This document shows, one piece after another, positions 38,267-45,605 of a stretch of 64,000 nt of DNA (position 1 is its first letter; each line of letters opens with the position of its first letter). Below the pieces are notes generated by a model. It ran no database searches. It worked only from the letters and a program-made list of their open reading frames with translations, and had not been told where the DNA came from. Source of the DNA: Sphingobacterium sp. SYP-B4668 (GTDB taxonomy: Bacteria > Bacteroidota > Bacteroidia > Sphingobacteriales > Sphingobacteriaceae); assembly GCF_027627455.1 (NCBI RefSeq), contig NZ_CP115483.1:62001-126000 (forward strand), read 5' to 3'. Both the position numbers and the translations under genes were made by a program.

Positions 38267-38310
38267 CAACACAGCTGATCCCAACTAAAATCAGCTGTGT
38301 TGTTTTTTTT
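38267..38310 (+). terminator. Intrinsic terminator after the DUF4374 gene
   Basis: CAACACAGCTGAT (38267-38279) and ATCAGCTGTGTTG (38290-38302) are perfect 13-base arms, followed by eight T. Confidence 0.92.
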
Positions 38311-39051
38311 AGCTTTTTGAAACTTGCGATTAGAAGTCATCTTTCGCAAACGTATCTTATCTTTTTTCCTCGAGACCCATCTGTCATCCCAAATCCTTTT
38401 CTGAAATTGCTAGATTATTTTAAGACGAGGATGCTGGTCGTTAGCGAAACTCCTTATTTTATCGCAAATACAGGTGGATTAATGCCGATAAACACAGCCA
38501 GAAAGAATCTATCATAGTATTGAACATGTCGCGATTGAAATTTGGATATTCGGAAATTCTGCCCAAGGTCATGACCTCTGGACGAAACGAGCACAGCTTT
38601 AGATCAAACGTGACCACTTTTGGGTCAAATGAGACCAACATCACATCAATGTAGACTAACATAGGTTCAAACCAGAAAACCTATGAATCAAACATGACCA
38701 ACTTTAGCGTGAATCAGAGGAACCCTAATCCAAATGAGACCACCTCTGGCTCAAATGAGACCATCTTTAGGTCAACCTAGAATAGCTTAGCCCCGAAACA
38801 GACCATCTCTGCCTTATACTGGGTCGACATCGAATCGAACGAGACAAAACTATGTTTGATGCGGATGAGTGTTGAATCAAAAAAGAAGCTGGTGGTTTCA
38901 AACGAGTATAATAAACTTCTACATAAGCCCTCTCTAGATTATCCGACGAAGAAAACGGAATGGTATTCCCTCAGCGGGCTTATTGCATTTGATTAGCGAT
39001 AATTTCGGAAGATGTTTAGGCTATAATAAATTGACGTGAGGCACGATTTTA
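38311..39051. other. Gap of 741 bases between DUF4374 and XRE genes
   Basis: Apart from the 21-base tandem repeat array (38561-38917) I see no supported gene, promoter or RNA in this stretch. Short open frames on the minus strand come from the repeat. Confidence 0.6.
38561..38917. repeat. Degenerate 21-base tandem repeat, about 17 units
   Basis: Units follow each other exactly every 21 bases from 38561 with no spacer; a typical unit is CTCAAATGAGACCATCTTTAG (38750-38770) and the first and last are the most divergent. On the minus strand one frame reads as a seven-residue pattern, roughly L/P-K/E-L/V-V-S-F-D/E, interrupted by stop codons. It is flanked by the DUF4374 terminator and the XRE regulator gene. 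No protein can be assigned. Confidence 0.75.
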
Positions 39052-39351
39052 TTATTTAAAAAGACCTTTTACTTTGTTTACTAAGGTTGAAAATCCCCAC
39101 TTAGCGGCATACCATAATAGACCAAATATGCTTTCTTGGGTAACATCACTTGCTAACGACGGAGGGAGTAGCTCATACACACTGACACCAAAAAACTCAG
39201 CGATTTTATAGATTTGGTCAACTTTGACCTTAGTCTCTCCTCGCTCAATTTTAGAGTAGGCCGCTTGTGACATGTCCAGCTTATAGGCTACTGCTTCTTG
39301 AGATATTTTTAGGTTCTCTCTTTTGATTCGTATATGCTCTCCGATTTCCAT
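39052..39351 (-). CDS. Small XRE-family HTH regulator of the peptide-export locus
   Basis: 99 residues. A complete helix-turn-helix of the Cro/CI type covers about residues 5-60 (IRIKRENLKISQEAVAYKLD then MSQAAYSKIERGETKVKVDQ and IYKIAEFFGVSVYELLP). The remaining about 35 residues (ESIFGLLWYAAKWGFSTLVN) are hydrophobic and basic and might bind a peptide or a membrane; this is inference. It is divergent from the 49-residue peptide gene, and the region between contains three palindromes, ACAACC-N3-GGTTGT type, that are its likely operators. Its size and position suggest control of peptide production. Confidence 0.85.
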   Translation of the reverse strand: MEIGEHIRIKRENLKISQEAVAYKLDMSQAAYSKIERGETKVKVDQIYKIAEFFGVSVYELLPPSLASDVTQESIFGLLWYAAKWGFSTLVNKVKGLFK

Positions 39352-39397
39352 AACCTGTACAGATTAAAAATGCCTAAATATAATAATATTAAAAATT

Positions 39398-39463
39398 ATA
39401 ACCTAGGGTTGTAGAAAATATAGCGATTATAACTCCGGGTTGTAGGGTACAACCAGGGGTTGT
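39398..39463. promoter_or_regulatory. Three palindromic operators between XRE regulator and peptide gene
   Basis: ATAACC-TAG-GGTTGT (39398-39412), ATAACT-CCG-GGTTGT (39429-39443) and ACAACC-AGG-GGTTGT (39449-39463); the third is a perfect palindrome. Centres are 31 and 20 bases apart, about three and two helical turns, so all lie on one face. Site 3 covers the TTG -33 element of the peptide promoter. Confidence 0.7.
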
Positions 39464-39493
39464 GGTGCCGCCCTGCCCCTAAATCTAGTTTTG
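39460..39493 (+). promoter_or_regulatory. Promoter of the double-glycine peptide gene
   Basis: TTG at 39460-39462, a 23-base spacer and TAGTTTTG at 39486-39493 fit the Bacteroidota consensus, at the long end of spacing. The -33 lies inside operator 3. Confidence 0.5.
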
Positions 39494-39522
39494 GATTATA
39501 AATTTTTTTAATCCATAACATC

Positions 39523-39672
39523 ATGAAAAACTTAGAAAAACAGATTCAAAAAGAAGGCGTTAATTTGACAGAACTGAGCCTTGAAGAGCAAAAATCTTAC
39601 AACGGTGGTGGTCGGGAAAACCCCAAGCAAAAGGATATCTGGGACATTATCTCTAAATACTTTTTCCAATAG
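39523..39672 (+). CDS. Double-glycine leader peptide precursor, 49 residues (putative pheromone or bacteriocin)
   Basis: This 49-residue gene starts MKNLEKQIQKEG and has the leader pattern LTELSLEEQKSY then NGGG. Counting cleavage after Gly29, Leu15, Leu18 and Tyr26 fall at positions -15, -12 and -4, as in leaders cut by C39 peptidases; position -7 is Gln rather than hydrophobic. Cleavage after Gly30 fits less well. The product would be 19-20 residues (from Gly30 or Arg31; ends KYFFQ), without Cys, slightly basic and rich in Ile and aromatics at the C-terminus. A C39 ABC transporter lies 1.3 kb downstream. Signal or bacteriocin is not decided. Confidence 0.75.
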   Translation: MKNLEKQIQKEGVNLTELSLEEQKSYNGGGRENPKQKDIWDIISKYFFQ

Positions 39673-39679
39673 ATAGATA

Positions 39680-40342
39680 TCAATTTAACAAAAAATTGTA
39701 GGATTCAATAAATTCGCTTAAGGACTGTGGTCTAACTAGAATAGCAGAGACTGAACCCAACAAAAATGCGACTAGATGTAATCCTCTATTAATTTTGCTT
39801 TTAGGAATAAAGGCAAGTAAGAGGATTACAATTAGAGTTGCCAACCAAAGGTGAGAGTTGGTTTTTATTCCCTCTATCCAGAAACTTTGTGTTTTTTCCA
39901 AAGGAAAATATGTAAAACTGAAACCATACAGAGCGAATGTTAAACCCGATGATCCTACCGCTGTGTATCCAAAATCGTTCTTTTTGACGTAAGATTGAAT
40001 CAAATTGGGAATGCCAATGAAACTCGTGATAAGCAGTAGAGAGAGTAAAAACGCGGCATTAGCACTCTGTTCCTGTTCTATGAGTCCATACAAGTCGAAC
40101 AGAAGAAAGTAAATAAGAACAGCGTTAATCAGCAGATGCAACCAATTGCGATGTATTAGTGCCGAGGTAAGCAGGGTGTGTAACCGTTTGCCTCGGCATA
40201 TTTCATAGGGGTGAAGTAGTAATGCGTGGAAAACGGGTTTATAATAGAATCCAACAATGCTGACAACCAAGATAATTGGAACAATTATATACGAATAGGG
40301 TGATTCGGAAAAAGTCGGCAAAATATCAAATATGGCGGGCAT
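39680..40342 (-). CDS. Rhomboid family intramembrane serine protease
   Basis: 220 residues with about six membrane helices. The rhomboid motifs are present: ICRGKRLHTLLTSALIHRNW, His69-xxx-Asn73 of the oxyanion region (HLLIN), the GxSG site in AVGSSGLTF with catalytic Ser132, and His189 in RGLHLVAFLLG. Both catalytic residues are there, so it should be active on membrane-embedded substrates. It lies on the opposite strand inside the peptide-export locus; its stop is seven bases from the peptide stop and its start 66 bases from the adaptor start. A role in the same system is inferred from position only. Confidence 0.82.
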   Translation of the reverse strand: MPAIFDILPTFSESPYSYIIVPIILVVSIVGFYYKPVFHALLLHPYEICRGKRLHTLLTSALIHRNWLHLLINAVLIYFLLFDLYGLIEQEQSANAAFLLSLLLITSFIGIPNLIQSYVKKNDFGYTAVGSSGLTFALYGFSFTYFPLEKTQSFWIEGIKTNSHLWLATLIVILLLAFIPKSKINRGLHLVAFLLGSVSAILVRPQSLSEFIESYNFLLN

Positions 40343-40408
40343 AGGTAAAAATCTTTAAGCTAATTTATAACTATTTCCATTAAATGGAGGAGCAACTGTT
40401 CGGTTTTT

Positions 40409-40900
40409 ATGATAAAAGCGCAAAATAATGGTATATATATCGGGAGCATTGGTTTATTTCTTCTATTGCTGGCTGCTACCCCGTTTATTAAAATTCCTAT
40501 TTATACGTCAGCAAGAGGGGTGGTATCAGCTTTGAAAAAGGACAGTCTCAGTGGGGGCAGTCCTTCTTTGGTCATCATGTGCAGATTGCCCTTGTCATCG
40601 ATCGGACTGCTTCGAAGTCAACAATTAGTATCGATACATATGGATGCATACCCCTCTCAGCTATGGGGTGCATTGAGTGCGACAGTAATCGATACAGACA
40701 ATAGACCAGTAATCGATGCTACCACCAATACATCGTACATAAACGTGTATTGCCAAACTGATCAAAATCATTTATCACTTAAAGATGGTCATAAGGTTAC
40801 TGTGGGAGAGGGGCATCCATTGACCGCTAGATTCAGTGTCGCTGAGCGTACCCTTTGGCAATTAGCCTTTGGCCGATTGGAAGATATTATGGTCCCCTAA
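40409..40900 (+). CDS. Truncated HlyD-like adaptor of the peptide exporter
   Basis: 163 residues, much shorter than the usual 350-450. It has one N-terminal membrane helix (about 9-30, GIYIGSIGLFLLLLAATPF), the start of the adaptor (IKIPIYTSARGVVSALK) and the C-terminal part of exporter adaptors (VGEGHPLTARFSVAERTLW then QLAFGRLEDIMVP). The coiled-coil hairpin and the lipoyl domain between them are missing. A stop-free, well-kept frame suggests a shrunken working version, not a broken gene. The C39 transporter starts 47 bases after, so they are an operon. In other systems the full adaptor reaches the outer membrane channel. Confidence 0.7.
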   Translation: MIKAQNNGIYIGSIGLFLLLLAATPFIKIPIYTSARGVVSALKKDSLSGGSPSLVIMCRLPLSSIGLLRSQQLVSIHMDAYPSQLWGALSATVIDTDNRPVIDATTNTSYINVYCQTDQNHLSLKDGHKVTVGEGHPLTARFSVAERTLWQLAFGRLEDIMVP

Positions 40901-40947
40901 CGGTGTTCTAGGACACTATATTTAATCCTTATCCATTCCCGATTTAG

Positions 40948-43104
40948 ATGAAAGCACCAATTTTAGTATTGCAACATGATTATAAGGATTGTGGAGCTGC
41001 TTGTATTTCTTCCGTTGCCACATATTATGGGTTAGAACTGCCGATTGCCAAAATACGTCAGTCATGCCACACCGATACAAAAGGGACCAATGTCCTTGGT
41101 ATGATTGAAGGACTGTCAACCCTTGGTTTTTATGCAAAGGGTGTAAAAGGGGATTTGAATGCTCTTTCACAGGTTCCGCTTCCTGCCATTGCTCATGTTG
41201 TTTTGGAAAACGGTATGGCACACTATGTTGTCATCTACGAGATAAAAAAGGATAAATTAAAATTTATGGACCCCGCTATGGGCAAAATAGTAGAACAACG
41301 AATAGCGGAGTTTGCCAAAATTTGGACTGGGGTGTTAATCTTGATGGAGCCCAATGAGTATTTTGAGCAAAGAGATGGGAAATCTAATATTTATTCTCGC
41401 TTTTGGAGTCTTATACATCCACATCGCAGTATTATTTTACAAGCGCTAGCTGGTGCGGCTATCTATACATTGCTAGGACTGTCGACTTCAATCTACATCC
41501 AAAAAGTGACGGACCATGTGCTGATTGACGGAAATCTGCAACTGTTGAATATCCTTTCGGTAGGAATGTTGATCATTCTGTTTTTCCAGATTTTTATCGC
41601 TTCGATGAAAAGTATCATCGTACTTCAAACTGGGCAGAGAATCGATCGATTTCTTATCCTTGGGTACTACAAACATCTTTTGCGACTGCCGCAACGTTTT
41701 TTTGATACCATGCAAGTAGGGGAGATTATCTCAAGAGTGAACGATGCCGTCAAAATCCGAACTTTTATCAACGATGCAGCCATACAGATTGTGGTCAATG
41801 TATTTATTGTCCTTTTCTCCTTTATACTCATGTTTACTTATCATTGGCAGTTAGCTATGATGATGACCCTTATTATTCCGTTTTATATAATAGTTTACCT
41901 GATATCGAACGCTTTAAACAAGAAAGTAGAAAGACGCATTATGGAAGAAGATGCCGAACTCGAATCTCATCTGGTGGAGTCACTCCATGCCATGCGGACG
42001 ATAAAACAATTTGGGGTCGAGGGATACGCTAATAATAAGACAGACAATAGCTTTAGTCGTCTACTCCAATCACTATATAAATCGGTACTCAATACTCTTT
42101 TTTCTCAGAATGCATCCGAATTTTTATCTCGTTTTTTTACCATCATCTTACTTTGGATTGGATCGAGATATGTAATCGACAGAACAATATCTCCAGGAGA
42201 GCTTTTTTCGTTTTACGCCTTAATTGGATACCTTACGACCCCCGTTACACAATTGATCGGTATGAACAAACTGGTTCAAAATGCATTAATTGCTGCGGAC
42301 CGTCTTTTTGAAATCATGGATCTCGACACCGAAGAGCAAACCACAAAAATTGACATGGAGCATGATGCAATAGGAGACATTGTATTGGAAGAAGTCTCTT
42401 TCAGTTACGGTAGCCGCGTTGACGTGTTTACAAACCTAAATTGTGTATTTCGGAAAGGTACTACAACCGCGATTATTGGTGACAGTGGTTCCGGCAAAAC
42501 GACACTTGCGGGATTGCTGCAGCATCTCTATCCTATTAAAGGGGGGAAGATTTCCATTGGTGACTACAACATTAATTATCTATCACATCGTTCACTTAGA
42601 GGGTTGATATCTGTGGTGCCGCAGCAGATCAACCTCTTCTCGGGCACTGTCATCGAAAACATCGCGTTAGGTGATGACAATCCAGATTTCAAACGAATTC
42701 TAGATCTTTCTAAGTCTTTGGGAATATTGTCTTTTATAGAAAAGCTACCCGAAGGATTTCAGTCGCAACTTGGGGAAGATGGAACGTTTCTTTCTGGCGG
42801 CCAAAAGCAAAGAATTGCGATTGCTCGGGCACTTTATCGTAATCCTGAAATCCTAATCTTGGATGAGGCGACCTCTGCGTTAGATTCTGAGTCTGAAGAA
42901 GTAATTAAGCGTGTATTGGACAAAATGAGTTACGAAGGGAAGACATTGATTATTATTGCACATCGTCTCAGTACAATAGCACATGCCGATAATATCATGG
43001 TCCTTAAGGATGGTCAAATCATAGAAGAGGGAAATCACGCCCAACTTCTTGGTCAAGATTCAGTCTATAAGTCAATGTGGCAAAAGCAGAGCTTGTTCAT
43101 TTAA
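40948..43104 (+). CDS. Peptidase-containing ABC transporter (C39 bacteriocin-type)
   Basis: 718 residues, the usual PCAT length. The N-terminal C39 protease has its residues intact: Gln9 (oxyanion), Cys15 in KDCGAAC, His92 in GMAHYVVIYE and Asp108 in KFMDPAMG. Six transmembrane helices follow (about 165-420), then the ATPase with Walker A IGDSGSGKTTLAGL, signature LSGGQKQRIAIARAL, Walker B EILILDEATSALDS and His in IIIAHRLST. PCATs cut a double-glycine leader and export the rest across the inner membrane. The best candidate substrate is the 49-residue peptide at 39523-39672. It follows the truncated HlyD-like gene by 47 bases. The substrate match is inferred, not shown. Confidence 0.92.
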   Translation: MKAPILVLQHDYKDCGAACISSVATYYGLELPIAKIRQSCHTDTKGTNVLGMIEGLSTLGFYAKGVKGDLNALSQVPLPAIAHVVLENGMAHYVVIYEIKKDKLKFMDPAMGKIVEQRIAEFAKIWTGVLILMEPNEYFEQRDGKSNIYSRFWSLIHPHRSIILQALAGAAIYTLLGLSTSIYIQKVTDHVLIDGNLQLLNILSVGMLIILFFQIFIASMKSIIVLQTGQRIDRFLILGYYKHLLRLPQRFFDTMQVGEIISRVNDAVKIRTFINDAAIQIVVNVFIVLFSFILMFTYHWQLAMMMTLIIPFYIIVYLISNALNKKVERRIMEEDAELESHLVESLHAMRTIKQFGVEGYANNKTDNSFSRLLQSLYKSVLNTLFSQNASEFLSRFFTIILLWIGSRYVIDRTISPGELFSFYALIGYLTTPVTQLIGMNKLVQNALIAADRLFEIMDLDTEEQTTKIDMEHDAIGDIVLEEVSFSYGSRVDVFTNLNCVFRKGTTTAIIGDSGSGKTTLAGLLQHLYPIKGGKISIGDYNINYLSHRSLRGLISVVPQQINLFSGTVIENIALGDDNPDFKRILDLSKSLGILSFIEKLPEGFQSQLGEDGTFLSGGQKQRIAIARALYRNPEILILDEATSALDSESEEVIKRVLDKMSYEGKTLIIIAHRLSTIAHADNIMVLKDGQIIEEGNHAQLLGQDSVYKSMWQKQSLFI

Positions 43105-43244
43105 GGTAATTCGTAGCTTCTGATGGGTGTGGTGTGCAGGAGCTGTTGTGCAGATCGGGCCATGTGCATCAGCCGTGACAAGAAAAAAAGAAAAGGCTAA
43201 TCTCATAGGCCGCACTGGCCAACAAATTTTAGTAATTTCGTGAA

Positions 43245-44630
43245 ATGGCGAAAACTAAATCAGCATATTTCTGTCAAAACTGTGGATACGAATCCCCGAA
43301 ATGGATGGGGCAGTGTCCTTCTTGCAAACAGTGGAATTCTTTTGTCGAGGAAGTCGTCGAAAAGAGCAGTTCTAAAGTCCCCGAATGGCGGAGCACCACA
43401 GCTAGTGCTACACCAAAGCGAGCAAATAAAGCTGCTATCATTCACGAGATCGTGTACCAAGATGAGTCGCGGATATTGACCCCGGATCATGAATTTAACA
43501 GGGTGCTTGGTGGAGGGATTGTACCAGGGTCGTTAGTATTGATTGGGGGCGAACCTGGAATTGGGAAGTCTACGTTGATGCTTCAATTGGCACTTTCCAT
43601 TCCGCAGGTAAAGACGCTCTATATCTCCGGCGAGGAAAGCGAGCAACAAATCAAAATGCGAGCGGAGCGGCTCTCGCAGTCTTCTATGGCCAATTGCTAT
43701 ATCCTGACCGAAACATCGACTCAAAACATATTTAAACAGATAGAGGCCGTACAGCCCAATGTAATCGTTATCGATTCTATTCAGACATTACATTCATCGC
43801 AAATAGAGTCCGCGCCCGGGTCTGTCTCTCAGGTCAGGGAGTGCACCGCCGAATTGCTGCGATTTGCGAAGGAAACAAGTACGCCCGTATTTATCGTTGG
43901 ACACATCACTAAGGATGGCTCTATTGCTGGCCCTAAGGTATTGGAGCATATGGTCGATACGGTCTTACAGTTTGAGGGCGATAGACACCATGTGTATCGC
44001 ATATTGAGAGCGGTAAAAAACCGATTTGGATCTGCCTCGGAATTAGGTATCTATGAAATGCAGGGGTCCGGACTCAGGGAAGTATCCAATCCTTCTGAAA
44101 TAATGCTCTCTCAACGAGATGAGCCCGTAAGTGGAGTCGCTATTGCCGCGATGCTTGAAGGAATGCGACCGATGATGATTGAAGTACAGGCCTTGGTCAG
44201 TAATTCAGCTTTCGGAAATGCTCAACGGTCATCCACAGGCTATGATACCAAGCGGCTCAACATGTTATTGGCCGTACTGGAAAAGCGATTTGGATTCAGG
44301 TTGAGCGCGCAGGATGTATTTTTGAATATTGCAGGAGGACTTCGCGTCGAAGACCCGGCCATTGATCTGGCCGTTATCGTTGCTATTATCTCTTCACAAC
44401 AGGATATGCCTATACAATCCAATTTAGCATTTGCTGGAGAGGTAGGATTATCAGGTGAGATTAGAGCTGTAAACCGTATAGAGCAACGGATTGCTGAGGC
44501 TGAAAAACTTGGTTTTGATGGGGTATTTATTTCAAAATTCAATACCAAAGGACTTGATGCTAAGAAATATAATATTGCGATACGACCGGTCGCGAAATTA
44601 GAAGATCTCTTTAGCGCTTTATTTGGTTAG
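43245..44630 (+). CDS. radA: DNA repair protein RadA (Sms)
   Basis: 461 residues. The C4 zinc finger (YFCQNCGYESPKWMGQCPSC) is followed by a RecA-like ATPase with Walker A GEPGIGKST, the RadA-specific KNRFGS motif (in RAVKNRFGSASELGIY) and a C-terminal Lon-like domain (AQDVFLNIAGGLRVEDPAID, though without protease activity in this family). RadA helps branch migration of recombination intermediates. It starts at ATG 43245, just after the export operon, and ends at a bidirectional terminator shared with the convergent TlpA-like gene. Confidence 0.96.
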   Translation: MAKTKSAYFCQNCGYESPKWMGQCPSCKQWNSFVEEVVEKSSSKVPEWRSTTASATPKRANKAAIIHEIVYQDESRILTPDHEFNRVLGGGIVPGSLVLIGGEPGIGKSTLMLQLALSIPQVKTLYISGEESEQQIKMRAERLSQSSMANCYILTETSTQNIFKQIEAVQPNVIVIDSIQTLHSSQIESAPGSVSQVRECTAELLRFAKETSTPVFIVGHITKDGSIAGPKVLEHMVDTVLQFEGDRHHVYRILRAVKNRFGSASELGIYEMQGSGLREVSNPSEIMLSQRDEPVSGVAIAAMLEGMRPMMIEVQALVSNSAFGNAQRSSTGYDTKRLNMLLAVLEKRFGFRLSAQDVFLNIAGGLRVEDPAIDLAVIVAIISSQQDMPIQSNLAFAGEVGLSGEIRAVNRIEQRIAEAEKLGFDGVFISKFNTKGLDAKKYNIAIRPVAKLEDLFSALFG

Positions 44631-44643
44631 TCTAAAAAACAAG

Positions 44644-44670
44644 AGGACGGGGATTCCCCGTCCTTATTTT
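44644..44670. terminator. Terminator between radA and the TlpA-like gene
   Basis: AGGACGGGG (44644-44652), loop ATT, CCCCGTCCT (44656-44664), then TATTTT. The perfect stem can serve both convergent genes. Confidence 0.8.
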
Positions 44671-45350
44671 CCGAGCACCTCGGCCAATTTTTTGTTCAAA
44701 TCCTCTTTATGAATATTACGCGCGATGATTTTGCCATTCGGGTCAATCAATACATTCTGTGGGATTGCTTTAACACCATATAGCGTCCCAATGTCATTCT
44801 GCCATCTTTTAAGATCCGAAACATGTTTCCAATGCCTTTTATCGACGTGTATCGCCTTGGTCCATGACTGCTTGTCTTTATCAAAGGATATTCCAAGAAT
44901 TTCGAATCGGTCGCCCTTAAATTTTTCGTAAGTAGCCACTAAATCTGGACTTTCTACTCTACAATCCGGGCACCATGATGCCCAAAAATCCAACAATACA
45001 TATTTCCCTCGCAGCTCGCGCAATTTAAATGGAGTTCCGGTTGTGTCGTTTTGAACGAAGTCTGGCGCCTGTTTTCCAATAGCAACAGTAGACAGTACCT
45101 TTAGGTAGTCTTGAAATTCTTTACCCTCTTTCGAGCTGCGCACCTGCTTGCTAAGCGTGTTGTAAAGCGTCTGCATCTCTTTGTAATCAGGGTCATATCC
45201 GCCCACTCGACGAAGCGAAATCAAGCTGGAAATAGAGTCGGGATTGTCTTTAACCTGTTGGATATAGTCCTGCTTCGTAAATTCTTTCTTTTGTTGCCCA
45301 AATAAAAGAATTGGAAAAGCGAGAAGTAAGTATAAAAATATAGTCTTCAT
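44664..45350 (-). CDS. TlpA/ResA-like thiol-disulfide oxidoreductase
   Basis: 228 residues from ATG 45350, chosen because a signal peptide begins there (MKTIFLYLLLAFPILLFGQ, cut before QKK). The frame opens 63 bases earlier. After a helical N-terminal part (residues about 25-100), a thioredoxin fold starts at KQAPDFVQNDTTGTPFKLRE and has the CxxC site in FWASWCPDCRVESPD. The cis-Pro region is KAIPQNVLIDPNGKII. These proteins reduce or isomerise disulfides in the periplasm, for example in cytochrome c maturation; the partner here is unknown. A minus-strand TATCTTTG at 45367-45374 is its likely -7 box. Confidence 0.85.
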   Translation of the reverse strand: MKTIFLYLLLAFPILLFGQQKKEFTKQDYIQQVKDNPDSISSLISLRRVGGYDPDYKEMQTLYNTLSKQVRSSKEGKEFQDYLKVLSTVAIGKQAPDFVQNDTTGTPFKLRELRGKYVLLDFWASWCPDCRVESPDLVATYEKFKGDRFEILGISFDKDKQSWTKAIHVDKRHWKHVSDLKRWQNDIGTLYGVKAIPQNVLIDPNGKIIARNIHKEDLNKKLAEVLGK

Positions 45351-45366
45351 GTGCATCGTGTTTTTA

Positions 45367-45374
45367 CAAAGATA
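45367..45374 (-). promoter_or_regulatory. Putative -7 element of the TlpA-like gene
   Basis: Minus-strand TATCTTTG fits TAnnTTTG and leaves a leader of about ten bases to the ATG at 45350, supporting that start. No -33 TTG found. Confidence 0.45.
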
Positions 45375-45605
45375 ATATAATCTATAAAGGTGGTCGAGTA
45401 ATATTTTTGTCATTTAACCATTTCAAAAAGAATAAGGATATGCAACATTTGTGGAAAGTGATTGTTCAAGACAATATGTGTAAGTAGATTTCCAGTATAC
45501 CGCGCGTAGGGATGGAGTGTTTATTAACAATGTTTAACTAGTTATTATGGCCTGTTCAATTAACTTTGTGTCTTCAACCTCCATCAAGTTATTAGCAATC
45601 CGGAT

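Noticed and set aside
38459..38662. Minus-strand 67-codon gene in the repeat
   Set aside because: It is only a stretch of the heptad-like frame between stop codons; no start signal or domain supports it.
38561..38917. CRISPR array
   Set aside because: Units adjoin every 21 bases without spacers, differ from each other, and no cas gene is present.
43123..43200. A 25-codon Cys-rich frame (CRSCC, then a fourth Cys) right after the C39 transporter as a second peptide precursor
   Set aside because: Frames of this length are common by chance; it has no leader or double-glycine motif.
43123..43245. A tRNA or small structured RNA in the gap before radA
   Set aside because: No cloverleaf or long stem could be drawn.
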